Shown here: positions 53,348 to 61,976 of the stretch, piece after piece
How the letters are laid out: every line of letters begins with the position of its first letter
Numbering within the stretch: position 1 is the stretch's first letter
Source: Devosia sp. LC5
GTDB taxonomy: Bacteria; Pseudomonadota; Alphaproteobacteria; Rhizobiales; Devosiaceae
DNA length: 64,000 nt
Direction: 5' to 3'
Assembly: GCF_000735585.1 (NCBI RefSeq)
Contig: NZ_JNNO01000014.1
Span: 18,506 to 82,505, forward strand
Made by a program: the position numbers and the translations under genes
The notes under the pieces: generated by a model
The model's input: only the letters and a program-made list of their open reading frames with translations
What the model was told of the DNA's origin: nothing
Databases searched by the model: none

Positions 53348-54451
53348 ATGCGAGCGGAACTGGACAATCAAAATAATCGCCAGCCCCGGGGTGCGGAGCG
53401 CCCGGCCTTTTCACGTCGAGCATTCCTGCGAGTTTCGGCAGCTGGTGCCTCTGGCGCTCTGATCGTGGGTACAGCGGGCTTTGCTATAGGTTGGCCTTCC
53501 GCAGGAGCGGCGGAGATTCCTGACTGGACCGCTGCGGATATTCCGGCCCAGAACGGTCGTAGGGTGCTCGTAACGGGTGGCAACGGCTACCCGCAGGGTG
53601 ATCGAAGCGGTTTGGGATACCAGGACGCGCTAGCCCTGGCGCGAGCAGGGGCACGCGTGACAATCGCGTCTCGCGACCAAGCGCGCGGCGAAGAAGCGGT
53701 GCAGCGAATCCTAGCGGACGCTCCCGGCTCCGAGGTGCGTTTCGAGACACTGGACCTCGCGAATCTGACATCGGTCAGAGCGTTCGCCGCTCGAATGCGC
53801 GCGACCGGTCAGGGTCTCGACGTACTGATCAACAATGCAGGCGTGATGGGGCGCTTCAACCGCGAGGTGAGCGTCGATGGCTTTGAGCGTGTTTTCGCAA
53901 CTAATACGCTCGGCCATTTTGTGCTGACCGCCCAGCTGTTGCCGCTATTGCGACGAGGGCGCGAGCCCAGGATCGTTTGGGTATCGAGTATGCGCATATC
54001 CGACACGCTTCCGTTCCATGATCTCCAGCTCGAGCACAGCTACGATTATGCGGCCGCCTATGACAACACCAAGCTTGCCAATCTCATGCTGGCCTTAGAG
54101 TTTGAGCGCAGGAGTAAGACTGCTGGCTGGGGGGTCTCCAGCGTAGCAGCGCATCCCGGTGTCGCCCGAACGAATCTCATCCCGAATGGACCTGGACTCA
54201 ACAGTGCGGAGGGATGGAGATTGCGGATGCTTCCATTCATGTTCCAACCGGCGGCGGAGGGCGCCCTTCCAACGCTCTACGCTGCGGCCTCCCCACAGGC
54301 TGTCGCCGGCGGCTACTACGGACCAAACGGATTTCAAGGGATGAGGGGCCTGCCAGGCCCAGTCAGTATTCCCGTCAGCGCTCAGAACTTGCAATCTGCA
54401 GCAATCTTGTGGGCTTCCCTGGAGCGGCTTGGTCAGGTTTCACTCAGCTAG
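53348..54451 (+). CDS. Short-chain dehydrogenase with Tat leader and expanded cofactor loop
   Basis: A 367-aa SDR with a leader holding SRRAFLRVSAAG and a hydrophobic stretch to about residue 55. The glycine-rich cofactor loop is longer than usual (TGGNGYPQGDRSGLG instead of TGxxxGxG). NNAGVMG and the catalytic Tyr-x-x-x-Lys as YDNTK are present. It lies 117 bases downstream of another Tat-type SDR; the two proteins differ clearly and are not recent duplicates. Confidence 0.85.
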   Translation: MRAELDNQNNRQPRGAERPAFSRRAFLRVSAAGASGALIVGTAGFAIGWPSAGAAEIPDWTAADIPAQNGRRVLVTGGNGYPQGDRSGLGYQDALALARAGARVTIASRDQARGEEAVQRILADAPGSEVRFETLDLANLTSVRAFAARMRATGQGLDVLINNAGVMGRFNREVSVDGFERVFATNTLGHFVLTAQLLPLLRRGREPRIVWVSSMRISDTLPFHDLQLEHSYDYAAAYDNTKLANLMLALEFERRSKTAGWGVSSVAAHPGVARTNLIPNGPGLNSAEGWRLRMLPFMFQPAAEGALPTLYAAASPQAVAGGYYGPNGFQGMRGLPGPVSIPVSAQNLQSAAILWASLERLGQVSLS

Positions 54452-54602
54452 CGCTAGATGCTGGAACAGCTATTTGCCCGTCGAAGAATGGTGTCCCAAG
54501 CGCCGACGCTGCAACGCGGGCCGGATGAGGCCTGCGGCCAAGTCCGGGTTCGACCAACTTGCGCAGTCAAAGTGCCCTGATATTTCACCGCTCGGCGCTC
54601 GG

Positions 54603-55493
54603 CTAAAAATAGCCCGCTCGCGCAATGTCCTGCAGCAGGGTTTCGCCGACTGCGTGCCAACCCAACAGCTGTTGCGTGCGGCCGCTGGATGTCCGCTGCC
54701 CGATGGCAGCAAAGCCATAAAACCAGCCGAAATGCGCCTTGGCTGTCGTTTCGTCCATGGACACGCAGGGCACACCCAACCCCGTGCTGATCGCCTGCGC
54801 AATGGCGCTGAACGGTACGCCTTCTTCAGCCACGGCATGGTAGGTCGCCGCGCTCGGGCCTTTTTCCACTGCAAGCCGATAAGCGCCCGCCGCATCGGCT
54901 ACATGCACGGCGGGCCAAAGATTGTCCCCCTCGCCTATAAAGGCTGATACTCCGGTCCGCCGGGCAATATCGATAAGCATCGGCACGAAACCGTGGTCGC
55001 CTGCTCCGTGAACCGAAGGTGGCAGGCGCATGATGGCTGTGGGGATGCCTGCTTCGATAAGTGCCGCCGCCGCCGCTTCGGAAGCGCGCGGATACTGGTC
55101 CGAAGGTGCAAAAGCATGATCGTTTTCGTTAGCGATATCGCCCGCCGTGTCCAGAAAAGCCACGCCTGCCGTGACGACCAGCGGCTTACCAGATGTGCCG
55201 ACAGCTTCACCGATGGTCTCGATGGCAGCCCGGTCAATCGCACAAGCTTCGCCAAAACGGGTGAAATCGTGCACGAAGCCGGCATGGATCACCGCATCGG
55301 TCTCGGCAACGCCGGCACGAAGGGCACCAGGCATTTCGAGATCGCCGGATAGCGCCTTGGCGCCGGCACGCTCGAGTTGCTCTTCCCCCTTCTGGCTGCG
55401 CACCAAGCCCAGAACTTCGTGCCCATGCACGAGAAGATCGCGCACCGTGGCCGAACCGACAAATCCGGTCGCGCCTGTAACAAAAACTCTCAT
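54603..55493 (-). CDS. Extended-type SDR / NAD-dependent epimerase-like protein
   Basis: A 296-aa protein with GATGFVG at the N-terminus. The usual Tyr-x-x-x-Lys is replaced by YPRAS, as in atypical SDRs. The start at 55493 gives MRVFVTG directly. It is divergent from an XRE regulator whose start overlaps a repeated sequence, so it is probably that regulator's target. Confidence 0.85.
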   Translation of the reverse strand: MRVFVTGATGFVGSATVRDLLVHGHEVLGLVRSQKGEEQLERAGAKALSGDLEMPGALRAGVAETDAVIHAGFVHDFTRFGEACAIDRAAIETIGEAVGTSGKPLVVTAGVAFLDTAGDIANENDHAFAPSDQYPRASEAAAAALIEAGIPTAIMRLPPSVHGAGDHGFVPMLIDIARRTGVSAFIGEGDNLWPAVHVADAAGAYRLAVEKGPSAATYHAVAEEGVPFSAIAQAISTGLGVPCVSMDETTAKAHFGWFYGFAAIGQRTSSGRTQQLLGWHAVGETLLQDIARAGYF

Positions 55494-55541
55494 GACCAAT
55501 CTCCTGCTTGTTGGAAGACGGAATATCGGCCATCGGTAATC

Positions 55542-55574
55542 CTGGTAAAATACGTGAGTTTATACTGGTAAAAT
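55542..55574. promoter_or_regulatory. Direct repeat, candidate operator of the XRE regulator
   Basis: CTGGTAAAAT occurs at 55542-55551 and again at 55565-55574, 23 bases apart (about two helix turns). The second copy includes the start codon of the regulator. Autoregulation by dimer pairs is likely. Confidence 0.55.
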
Positions 55575-56406
55575 GACCGACAGGATCAAACTGGATCAGG
55601 ATGGCAATCGCCTGGGCACGTTTTTGAAAGAACGCCGGCAGCGCCTCGACGCACGCACGTTAGGGTTTGGTGGGCGACGCCGAACACCCGGCTTGCGACG
55701 GGAGGAGGTCGCGCAACGCGCCCATATCAGTGCTACGTGGTATACTTGGCTTGAACAGGGTCGCGGTGGGGCGCCTTCAGTTCGCGTGCTCGACAACCTG
55801 GCCCAGGCCCTGCTGCTGACCGAGGCAGAACGGGAGCATCTATTTCTCATAGGATCTACGCGCCCACAAAAAATATCGCCAAAGGATAGCGAAGGCATCT
55901 CCTGGCGCTTGCAGCGCTTCCTGGACGCAATGCCCGCCATCCCGGCAACGGTAGCGACCTCCACCTGGGACATCGTCGGTTGGAACCGCGCAGCGCAGCT
56001 GGCACTGACCGACTACAGCGTTCTAAACCCGCAAGAGCGTAACATCCTGCGGCAGATGTTCCTCAATCCCCAGACTCGCGCGGCGCAACAGGATTGGGAT
56101 GCTGTTGCCCGCTTTCTCGTCGCCACCTTCCGCACGGCGACCCTTCGCGCCGGCGAGGAGGAACGCGCCGCCGAACTCGTGGCGGAGCTCTCGGGCAAGA
56201 GTCCCGAGTTTGTCCGCATGTGGAAGGAAAACGACGTGCAAGGCACCGGCGAAGGATCAAAAATTATCCACCACGCCAAGGTCGGGCCAATCTCCTTTGA
56301 GTTCTCTTCCTTCGCCATAGACGGTCGACCCGACCTCAAGTTGATGATCTATAATCCGACTGATGAAGCCGACACGGAGAAAATGCACCTGCTTTGGGAA
56401 GGATGA
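55573..56406 (+). CDS. XRE-family regulator with MmyB-like ligand-binding domain
   Basis: A 277-aa protein with a helix-turn-helix (GLRREEVAQRAHISATWYTWLEQG) preceded by the RRR-x-PG element typical of this group. A C-terminal MmyB/PAS-like domain follows. These proteins commonly control a divergent SDR, as placed here at 54603. Confidence 0.88.
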   Translation: MTDRIKLDQDGNRLGTFLKERRQRLDARTLGFGGRRRTPGLRREEVAQRAHISATWYTWLEQGRGGAPSVRVLDNLAQALLLTEAEREHLFLIGSTRPQKISPKDSEGISWRLQRFLDAMPAIPATVATSTWDIVGWNRAAQLALTDYSVLNPQERNILRQMFLNPQTRAAQQDWDAVARFLVATFRTATLRAGEEERAAELVAELSGKSPEFVRMWKENDVQGTGEGSKIIHHAKVGPISFEFSSFAIDGRPDLKLMIYNPTDEADTEKMHLLWEG

Positions 56407-56566
56407 CGGTGATTCGGTGCTCGCCGGCCGATTCCGGGCAGGCGGGTTAGATCGCGTGACGCTCCGCCCGTCGACCACATTGGGTTTTTGGGCTATGATC
56501 ATCGGCGGCTCTTTCATCCAGCTGTCTGAATTCGCTAAAGCCCTTCGCTACCACCTGCGCGGCCTA

Positions 56567-57457
56567 CTAGGCCGATTTGCGGACAAATTCGAGGAATGCT
56601 CGCATCGCGGCGCTGCTGTGCCGCCTATTTGGGTAGTAGAGGAACCAGCTCGGTAACTTAGGGCTCCAGTCTGCCAAGATCTCAACGAGCGAGCCGCCCG
56701 CAATGGATCCACGAGCGTAGTCTTCGAGCACGTGGGCAACGCCTTGCCCGGCAAGAGCGGCCTGAAGTTCCTGATGCGCCGAACTCAGGGTCAGGCGGCC
56801 TTCCGGGGCGATTTCAAAGGTTTCATCGTTCTTCCCGAAGGTCCAGGTCGCCAGCGTCCCACCGGGATAGCGGCGCCGAATGCAATCGTGGCCGACAAGT
56901 TGGGATGGAACCTCTGGCCTGCCGCGCTGGCGCAGATAGTCCGGCGAAGCCACGATCGCATAGCGCAGAGGGCGTCCAAGCGGCACGGCGATCATGTCCT
57001 GAGCCAGTTGCTGTCCGAAACGGACCCCGACATCGAAACCCTGCGCGACGATGTCGACGATCGCGGCATCACTGACAATCTCGACCTTGACCTGGGGGTG
57101 GGTCTCCATGAACGCAAAGGCGAGTGGACATAGCACATGGTCGACCGCGGGCCCCGGCGCGTTGATGCGCAGCGTGCCGGACGGTTGGTCGCGCAATTCG
57201 TCGAGTTCGATAAGGGCCGAGCGGATGTCGTCCAGGGCTGGGCGGAGTCGCTCCAGCAGACGTTCCCCCGCTTCAGTGACCGCAATACTGCGTGTCGTTC
57301 GGTTCAGGAGCCGCAGGCCAAGTGCCTGCTCGAGCGCGCCCATGGTTTGGCTCATAACCGATGAGGAGACGCCACGCTCGGCGGCGGCGGCACGAAAGCC
57401 ACCGCAGCGCACGATCAGGGCAAAAGTCTCCAAATGATCAAGGCGTATCATCGTCAT
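56567..57457 (-). CDS. LysR family transcriptional regulator
   Basis: A 296-aa LysR protein with helix-turn-helix segment FRAAAAERGVSSSVMSQTMG and an effector domain of the group controlling dehydrogenases. The ATG at 57457 (or 57451) is used; the open frame extends to 58324 but that part is antisense to the MBL gene. It is divergent from the MBL-fold gene at 57587, its likely target. Confidence 0.88.
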   Translation of the reverse strand: MTMIRLDHLETFALIVRCGGFRAAAAERGVSSSVMSQTMGALEQALGLRLLNRTTRSIAVTEAGERLLERLRPALDDIRSALIELDELRDQPSGTLRINAPGPAVDHVLCPLAFAFMETHPQVKVEIVSDAAIVDIVAQGFDVGVRFGQQLAQDMIAVPLGRPLRYAIVASPDYLRQRGRPEVPSQLVGHDCIRRRYPGGTLATWTFGKNDETFEIAPEGRLTLSSAHQELQAALAGQGVAHVLEDYARGSIAGGSLVEILADWSPKLPSWFLYYPNRRHSSAAMRAFLEFVRKSA

Positions 57458-57586
57458 TGCTCTGCTGTTCAGATCAGCTCGATTGCATTTGATGACCTTA
57501 TCAAAGCAGTGTTGATGCGTCACCTTCCGAAGAATGAAGCGGCACGGGTTTGCGGCGATCGATGAACCTTTCGGAGGAAGACTAAG

Positions 57587-58573
57587 ATGCTGACACTCAA
57601 CCGACGTAAGATCATGTTGTCCGCCGTCGCCGGTGGTACCGGCGTGCTGTTGAACAATATCCTTCCCGCAAGTGTGGCCGCGCAGTCGGCGGCGGCGGAG
57701 CCGATCGGCAATGCTGGTCATTACCGGTTCCAAATCGGGGACATCACCGCGACGGTGCTGAGCGACGGCATTATTGGAGGGGCGCCCAATGTTTATGCAG
57801 GGGATGCCCCTGAAGCCGAACTGGAAGAAGTTCTGCACCGCGCCTTTCTGCCAACCGATTTCATGACCCTCAATCTCAACACGCTGCTGTTGGAGATCGA
57901 TGGCCGCCGCATTCTTCTCGAAGCGGGGGCCGGAGCCACGATGGGGCCGAACGGAGGCCGCCTGTTCGACAATCTGCAGGCAATTGGACTGTCCACCGAG
58001 GACATCGACCTGATCGTGATCTCCCATACCCATCCTGACCATGTCGGGAACCTGCGAACTGCTGATGGCGGCAAGGCGTTTCCGCGGGCGATCGTGATGG
58101 TGCCAAGCGCGGATTGGGCGTTCTTCGTCGAGGGCGAGCCGGACCTTTCCTATATGCCGGTGCCACCGGAGTTCCGGCAGCGCTTTGCGGCCAATATCAA
58201 GCAGAGCGTGCAGCCTTTCGCCGGAGATATCGAGCTTTATGAGGCCGGTTCCGAAATCGTGCCGGGTCTGATGACGATCGCCGCGCCGGGCCACACGCCA
58301 GGCATGGCCACGTTTCTGGTGCAATCAGGCAGCGACCAGCTGCTGCTAACGGCCGACCTCGCCTACCACCCTGTGGTCAATATCGACCGCCCCTGGCGCC
58401 CCGGACCGGATCGCGACCAAGAGGCCGCCGCCACAGCGCGTCGGCGCATCTTCGATCAGGCGGCCGCCGATCGCACCCTCGTCCTTGGCTTCCATTATCC
58501 CTTTCCCGGCCTGGGGCGCATCCTTCGCACCGACACCGGCTATGCCTGGGTGCCGGCCGGTTGGCAGTTCTGA
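57587..58573 (+). CDS. Exported MBL-fold metallo-hydrolase
   Basis: A 328-aa protein with an N-terminal leader (NRRKIMLSAVAGG and on to AAQS, Tat-like) and an MBL domain with HTHPDH (His147, His149, Asp151, His152). APGHTPG and a later ADLAYHP segment supply further metal ligands. Start ATG follows GGAGGAAG. Lactone or ester hydrolysis in the periplasm is expected. The stop is followed at once by an aldo/keto reductase fragment. Confidence 0.85.
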   Translation: MLTLNRRKIMLSAVAGGTGVLLNNILPASVAAQSAAAEPIGNAGHYRFQIGDITATVLSDGIIGGAPNVYAGDAPEAELEEVLHRAFLPTDFMTLNLNTLLLEIDGRRILLEAGAGATMGPNGGRLFDNLQAIGLSTEDIDLIVISHTHPDHVGNLRTADGGKAFPRAIVMVPSADWAFFVEGEPDLSYMPVPPEFRQRFAANIKQSVQPFAGDIELYEAGSEIVPGLMTIAAPGHTPGMATFLVQSGSDQLLLTADLAYHPVVNIDRPWRPGPDRDQEAAATARRRIFDQAAADRTLVLGFHYPFPGLGRILRTDTGYAWVPAGWQF

Positions 58574-59003
58574 ACTTCAAAAGAAGGCGGCAGAACGCCT
58601 GCTGCCCGCGGCCGCCGACCGGGGTGTCGGCGTGTTCGTGAATTTGCCTCTGGAAAAAGCGCGGTTGATGCATATCGTGCAAGACCGTCCTCTTCCCGAT
58701 TTTGCCCAGGAGTTCGAAGCCTTAAGCTGGGCACAATTCTTCCTGAAATGGGTGATCGCCCATCCAGCGGTTACCTGCGTGCTTTGCGGGACGTCTGACC
58801 CGGATCACATGAGCGACAATCTCGGGGCGATGCGCGGTCCCTTGCCGGACGAGGCGATGCGCCGGCGCATGGTGCGCCACATGGAAACGATCCCCGGCTT
58901 CGATACTATTGGCACCATGCCCTGGTACCCGAGCAAGGACGCGCTTTACCACGGCCAGATCAAACAAGCACAGTCGCTCGCAAGCGCCAGGCTGGCGGAC
59001 TGA
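58574..59003 (+). pseudogene. C-terminal fragment of an aldo/keto reductase
   Basis: The frame reads AERLLPAAADRGVGVFVN, WAQFFLKWV and DNLGAM, which fit the second half of an aldo/keto reductase barrel and its tail. The N-terminal half with the catalytic Asp-Tyr-Lys is missing. It joins the MBL gene without a start or ribosome site, so a deletion or insertion removed the front. Confidence 0.65.
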
Positions 59004-59057
59004 ACAGCCGCGAGCTTCTAGGGCATATCCTCGGGGTCATCGATATTGATGGATTAA

Positions 59058-59082
59058 TCGATGAGATGAATCAGCTCATCGA
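59058..59082. repeat. 25-nt near-perfect palindrome
   Basis: TCGATGAG pairs with CTCATCGA, with an inner TGA/TCA pair around a single base. It lies between the aldo/keto reductase fragment and the pseudo-tRNA; it could be a protein site or the trace of a recombination event. Confidence 0.45.
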
Positions 59083-59345
59083 AACCGGCAGAGTTCGGGA
59101 TTTCGCTTAGGCTTGCTGAATCTTCGAAATGGGGCGCACAGCTGACCGGCAGATTGCGGCCCCGAAGCTGACACTCACCTTGGTGACCACGAAATGGGGA
59201 AGTTGGCTTGCGATCAATAGCAAGTTCGTTGAGCAACCCGACTGCGCAGGGCAAAGCCAGGAAACCTAAGGGACTCAGCCGTTCTCGACCGCCTGTGTTG
59301 GAAAATCCGTTCTAGTCGTTACAACAACAAAACAGAAGACGTGCG

Positions 59346-59421
59346 GGCGATCCAGGCGGGACTTCAATCTGCGACCAACAGCTTAGAAGGTTATGGCGTT
59401 ATTCAACTGAGCTACGAGACG
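59346..59421 (-). pseudogene. Degenerate tRNA-Arg(UCU) pseudogene
   Basis: On the minus strand, TAGCTCAGTTGAATA looks like a D arm, CCTTCTAAG is the anticodon loop (TCT) with flanks, and GTCGCAG begins the T arm. Spacing fits a 76-nt tRNA. The T loop reads TTGAAGT instead of TTCGAAT/TTCGATT, T-stem pairs are broken and the 3' acceptor strand does not pair with the 5' one. It is a dead copy, perhaps from integration at a tRNA gene. Confidence 0.6.
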
Positions 59422-59690
59422 GGACCTTAAGTCCTATCACGGTGGATACGCGACGCTGCAATTGCCAGGTTCGCAACAGGTCAACAGCGCGCAAATAGTA
59501 GCAATCTGTCGCGCAGAGTCCGTGCATCCATGAAATGGATCGAAGACGTGCTGAGGCCGTACCTGGAATAGCCAGGCGAGCATCTACCTGCGGCCCTCGA
59601 GATCAAATTCAAGGTAGCAAACAGGCAATCGGTGCGAATGGCCGCTGTCGGGACGGCGTACTTTTCGCGAAAGGCCGGAAATGGGGGCGC

Positions 59691-60077
59691 TTAGCTGTCC
59701 GGCTGATCGGCAGGAACGTCGCTGGTATCGACAGCGGGGACGCGCTCGCCAATGTCGCCCGGCACTGGAGAATCTGCCCGCATGTCGCCAAGAAGCGGTG
59801 CTGGCAGGCCGACAACCTCCAGACCCTTGTCGAGAAAGGTATAGCCGAAATTGAAATGGTAGAGCAGGGCATGGCGTGTCGGGCGAAAGCCGCGACTGGC
59901 TACGCGGTCGTAGGCCCGCAATTGTGTACCATCAAGCGGCAAGGTGATGCGGCGATGCAGCTCGAGCGTTTCGCCAAAGATGCTGGCCTGGCGCACGATG
60001 CCTCGCGCCCGATCTGGCCGCTGTTCGGGTCGACGCCATAGGTCAAAGGCCGCGCTTGTCGGTGGCGATGCGACCAT
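59691..60077 (-). pseudogene. Fragment of a DUF4432-type aldose 1-epimerase-like gene
   Basis: About 128 codons include LELHRRITLPL, then HALLYHFNFGY and FLDKG, the conserved core of DUF4432 (aldose-1-epimerase-like) proteins that are normally 300 or more residues. Both ends are missing and no start site is seen. Confidence 0.5.
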
Positions 60078-60413
60078 GCAACGGCATGGCTTTCATTTCA
60101 TCAACGCTCGCCCCTCGATTTTATCGCGTACGGTAGTGCGCTTGACCAGGCGGGCAATTAACGGTCATGCCTTGCCCTGTGACTCGTCGAAACAATAGTC
60201 CATAGGCGATGCGGCCCAACTTGGTCCACATTCCATCGCAACGACGGGGCAGGTGATATCGTGGATAAGCAGATCGTTACTTCCGTGTCTCACGCCGGGG
60301 GCTGGCGCGATTGCAAACCCAACGCCAAGGCAGGTTTTGATTGCCTGCTTCGGGCCATTCCGAAATATGGCGCAGCGATTAGGACTGCCTTGGTTGGGAA
60401 CCGACGGTTTGCC

Positions 60414-60680
60414 TTATTCCGCCGGGACGACGTCGCCAGCGGGTGGCAGGTCGCGGTTTGCGACCGGCCGGACCACGGGGGCGCGGGTGATGCCGCTGCG
60501 GTCGACCGAGGCGCGCTCGTCGATAATGCGTTGCACCAGGTTCTCGGCCCGCTCGATCGAGCCGAGCAGCGCCAGCAGTGCGCCCTTTTCGCCGGCCTGG
60601 ATATCGCCCTGGCCCAGAACCTGCCAGCGCAGGTCCTCGAAGCAGGTGCGGGCCTCGCTCGGCGACGACGCGAAGTTCCG
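60414..60680 (-). pseudogene. Unknown protein fragment (minus strand)
   Basis: About 88 codons with protein-like content (EARTCFEDLRWQVLG, GEKGALLALLGS, RAENLVQRIIDERAS) and a normal stop, but no start. I do not recognise the family. It meets another fragment on the opposite strand at about 60675, as if two genes had been joined front to front. Confidence 0.4.
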
Positions 60681-60891
60681 CGATCTGAATGAGGCGGAGC
60701 GCCAGGAATTATCGGAGATATTGATGATGAACTTTTTGGTGCAATACGCCGTCTACGACAATGCTGTGGCGGTTGGTGACACCCGGATGATCAATGAACT
60801 CGGAGATGCGGCAGTTGCTCGATTTGAGCGCGAAGCCGGTATTGACCTGAGAAGCATAGAGCCAACGCCGGCTGGCTTTGCAGAACGCTGA
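60670..60891 (+). pseudogene. Unknown protein C-terminal fragment (plus strand)
   Basis: The last 73 codons of an open frame look coding (FRDLNEAERQELSEIL, QYAVYDNAVAVGD, FEREAGIDLRSIEP), while the front of the same frame is antisense to the fragment at 60414 and looks non-coding. It may be the end of a DUF6683-like protein, which is weak. Confidence 0.4.
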
Positions 60892-60916
60892 GGTCATTCG
60901 ACGGACCCCTCATGCT

Positions 60917-61651
60917 TTAACGATATGCCTCCCTAAAACCCTTCTCGAACCATTGGGCTGCAGGTCGGGAAAGTGCGCTGGCCAAGTTGGTTTGCCCGTT
61001 GAGCAGCCAGTCCGCAGCGGTTTGATTTTCGGCGGGCGGTTGCATGCCGAGACGCTCCGCCAGAAGTGTCAAATCTCTTGTCGTTTCATTTGCCCCAAAC
61101 CAGCCAAAGCCGATGGATGGATTGCCACCTGTTTCGGCTTTACCATCGAGAACCGCAGCCACGCCTCCCAGAAAGAAGCCTGCCTGTTCGGCCAAAGGGA
61201 ACCAGGTAGAGCCATCCTGTTGATCTGCGGTGTTGAGTACGTCGGCAATCGGGCGGCCGCGTTGACCAGCGTGAAGGACATGTAGCACGTGTTCTGCAAG
61301 CTCTTCACCGCGGCCATCCTCTAACATCGCCAGCACATACACCCGCAATGCGGTTCGACCGCCCATTTCGGCCTCAAGCAGGTCACCGACTGATACTGGG
61401 TCTTCGACAAGAGCTTCCCCGAGTTGGTCGAGGTGCTCCAGTTGTTGTGCAGAAGACAGGTCTGCCAGCGCTTGAGGTGAATGGACGAAGGTCGCCCAGA
61501 CTTCGTCCGCTTGCTCGACGGCCGACCTAGTTTGCTGTGCGGAAAGCGGCGCCGCCAGGCAGATTTGGGCAACAAGCACCAGGATGCACCGTTTTATCAC
61601 TCCAACTTTTGCCCTGACACGAAGCCTCATGATCATCGGGTTTCCGGTCAT
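60917..61651 (-). CDS. Hypothetical exported protein
   Basis: A 244-aa protein with a basic N-terminus and hydrophobic signal (RCILVLVAQICLAAPL, cut near LSAQQ). The mature part is helical and acidic, with no family recognised. The start at 61651 has AGGA five bases upstream; ATGs at 61636 and 61630 also fit. It converges with the fragments at 60891. Confidence 0.65.
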   Translation of the reverse strand: MTGNPMIMRLRVRAKVGVIKRCILVLVAQICLAAPLSAQQTRSAVEQADEVWATFVHSPQALADLSSAQQLEHLDQLGEALVEDPVSVGDLLEAEMGGRTALRVYVLAMLEDGRGEELAEHVLHVLHAGQRGRPIADVLNTADQQDGSTWFPLAEQAGFFLGGVAAVLDGKAETGGNPSIGFGWFGANETTRDLTLLAERLGMQPPAENQTAADWLLNGQTNLASALSRPAAQWFEKGFREAYR

Positions 61652-61976
61652 CTTGTTCCTGCCAATTCCGTGCAGAGCCACGCCGCGATTGACGGACATA
61701 TGGGGCTCGTCACCCTGCTTGGGTGCAATTTGAACAATCCAATCCGCGCTGGGAACCCCCCCACATTCAATTTCCGCGTCTCCACGTTCCTGCGTAAAGT
61801 AGACTCCTCGCTTTCCGCCCTTGTGAGCGATATCAACAAAGAGCGCTTCGCGATATGACAGTGCTTTCCGGAAGACGTTGTAGCGCCGCGGCAGTGGTCG
61901 GCCGACGTCGCATTCCCGTTATGATCGGCGGTCAGAATGTCATTGCTTGATCTGATCTGAAGGGGATAAGCCCGGA
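61652..61976. other. Divergent intergenic region, no gene recognised
   Basis: About 325 bases between two divergent genes for exported proteins. No clear operator or RNA is visible. Confidence 0.4.

Noticed and set aside
57458..58324. N-terminal extension of the LysR gene
   Set aside because: It is antisense to the MBL-fold gene and shows no domain; the LysR helix-turn-helix begins directly at 57457.
59535..60041. A 168-codon plus-strand open frame
   Set aside because: It is antisense to the DUF4432-type fragment and has no recognisable content.
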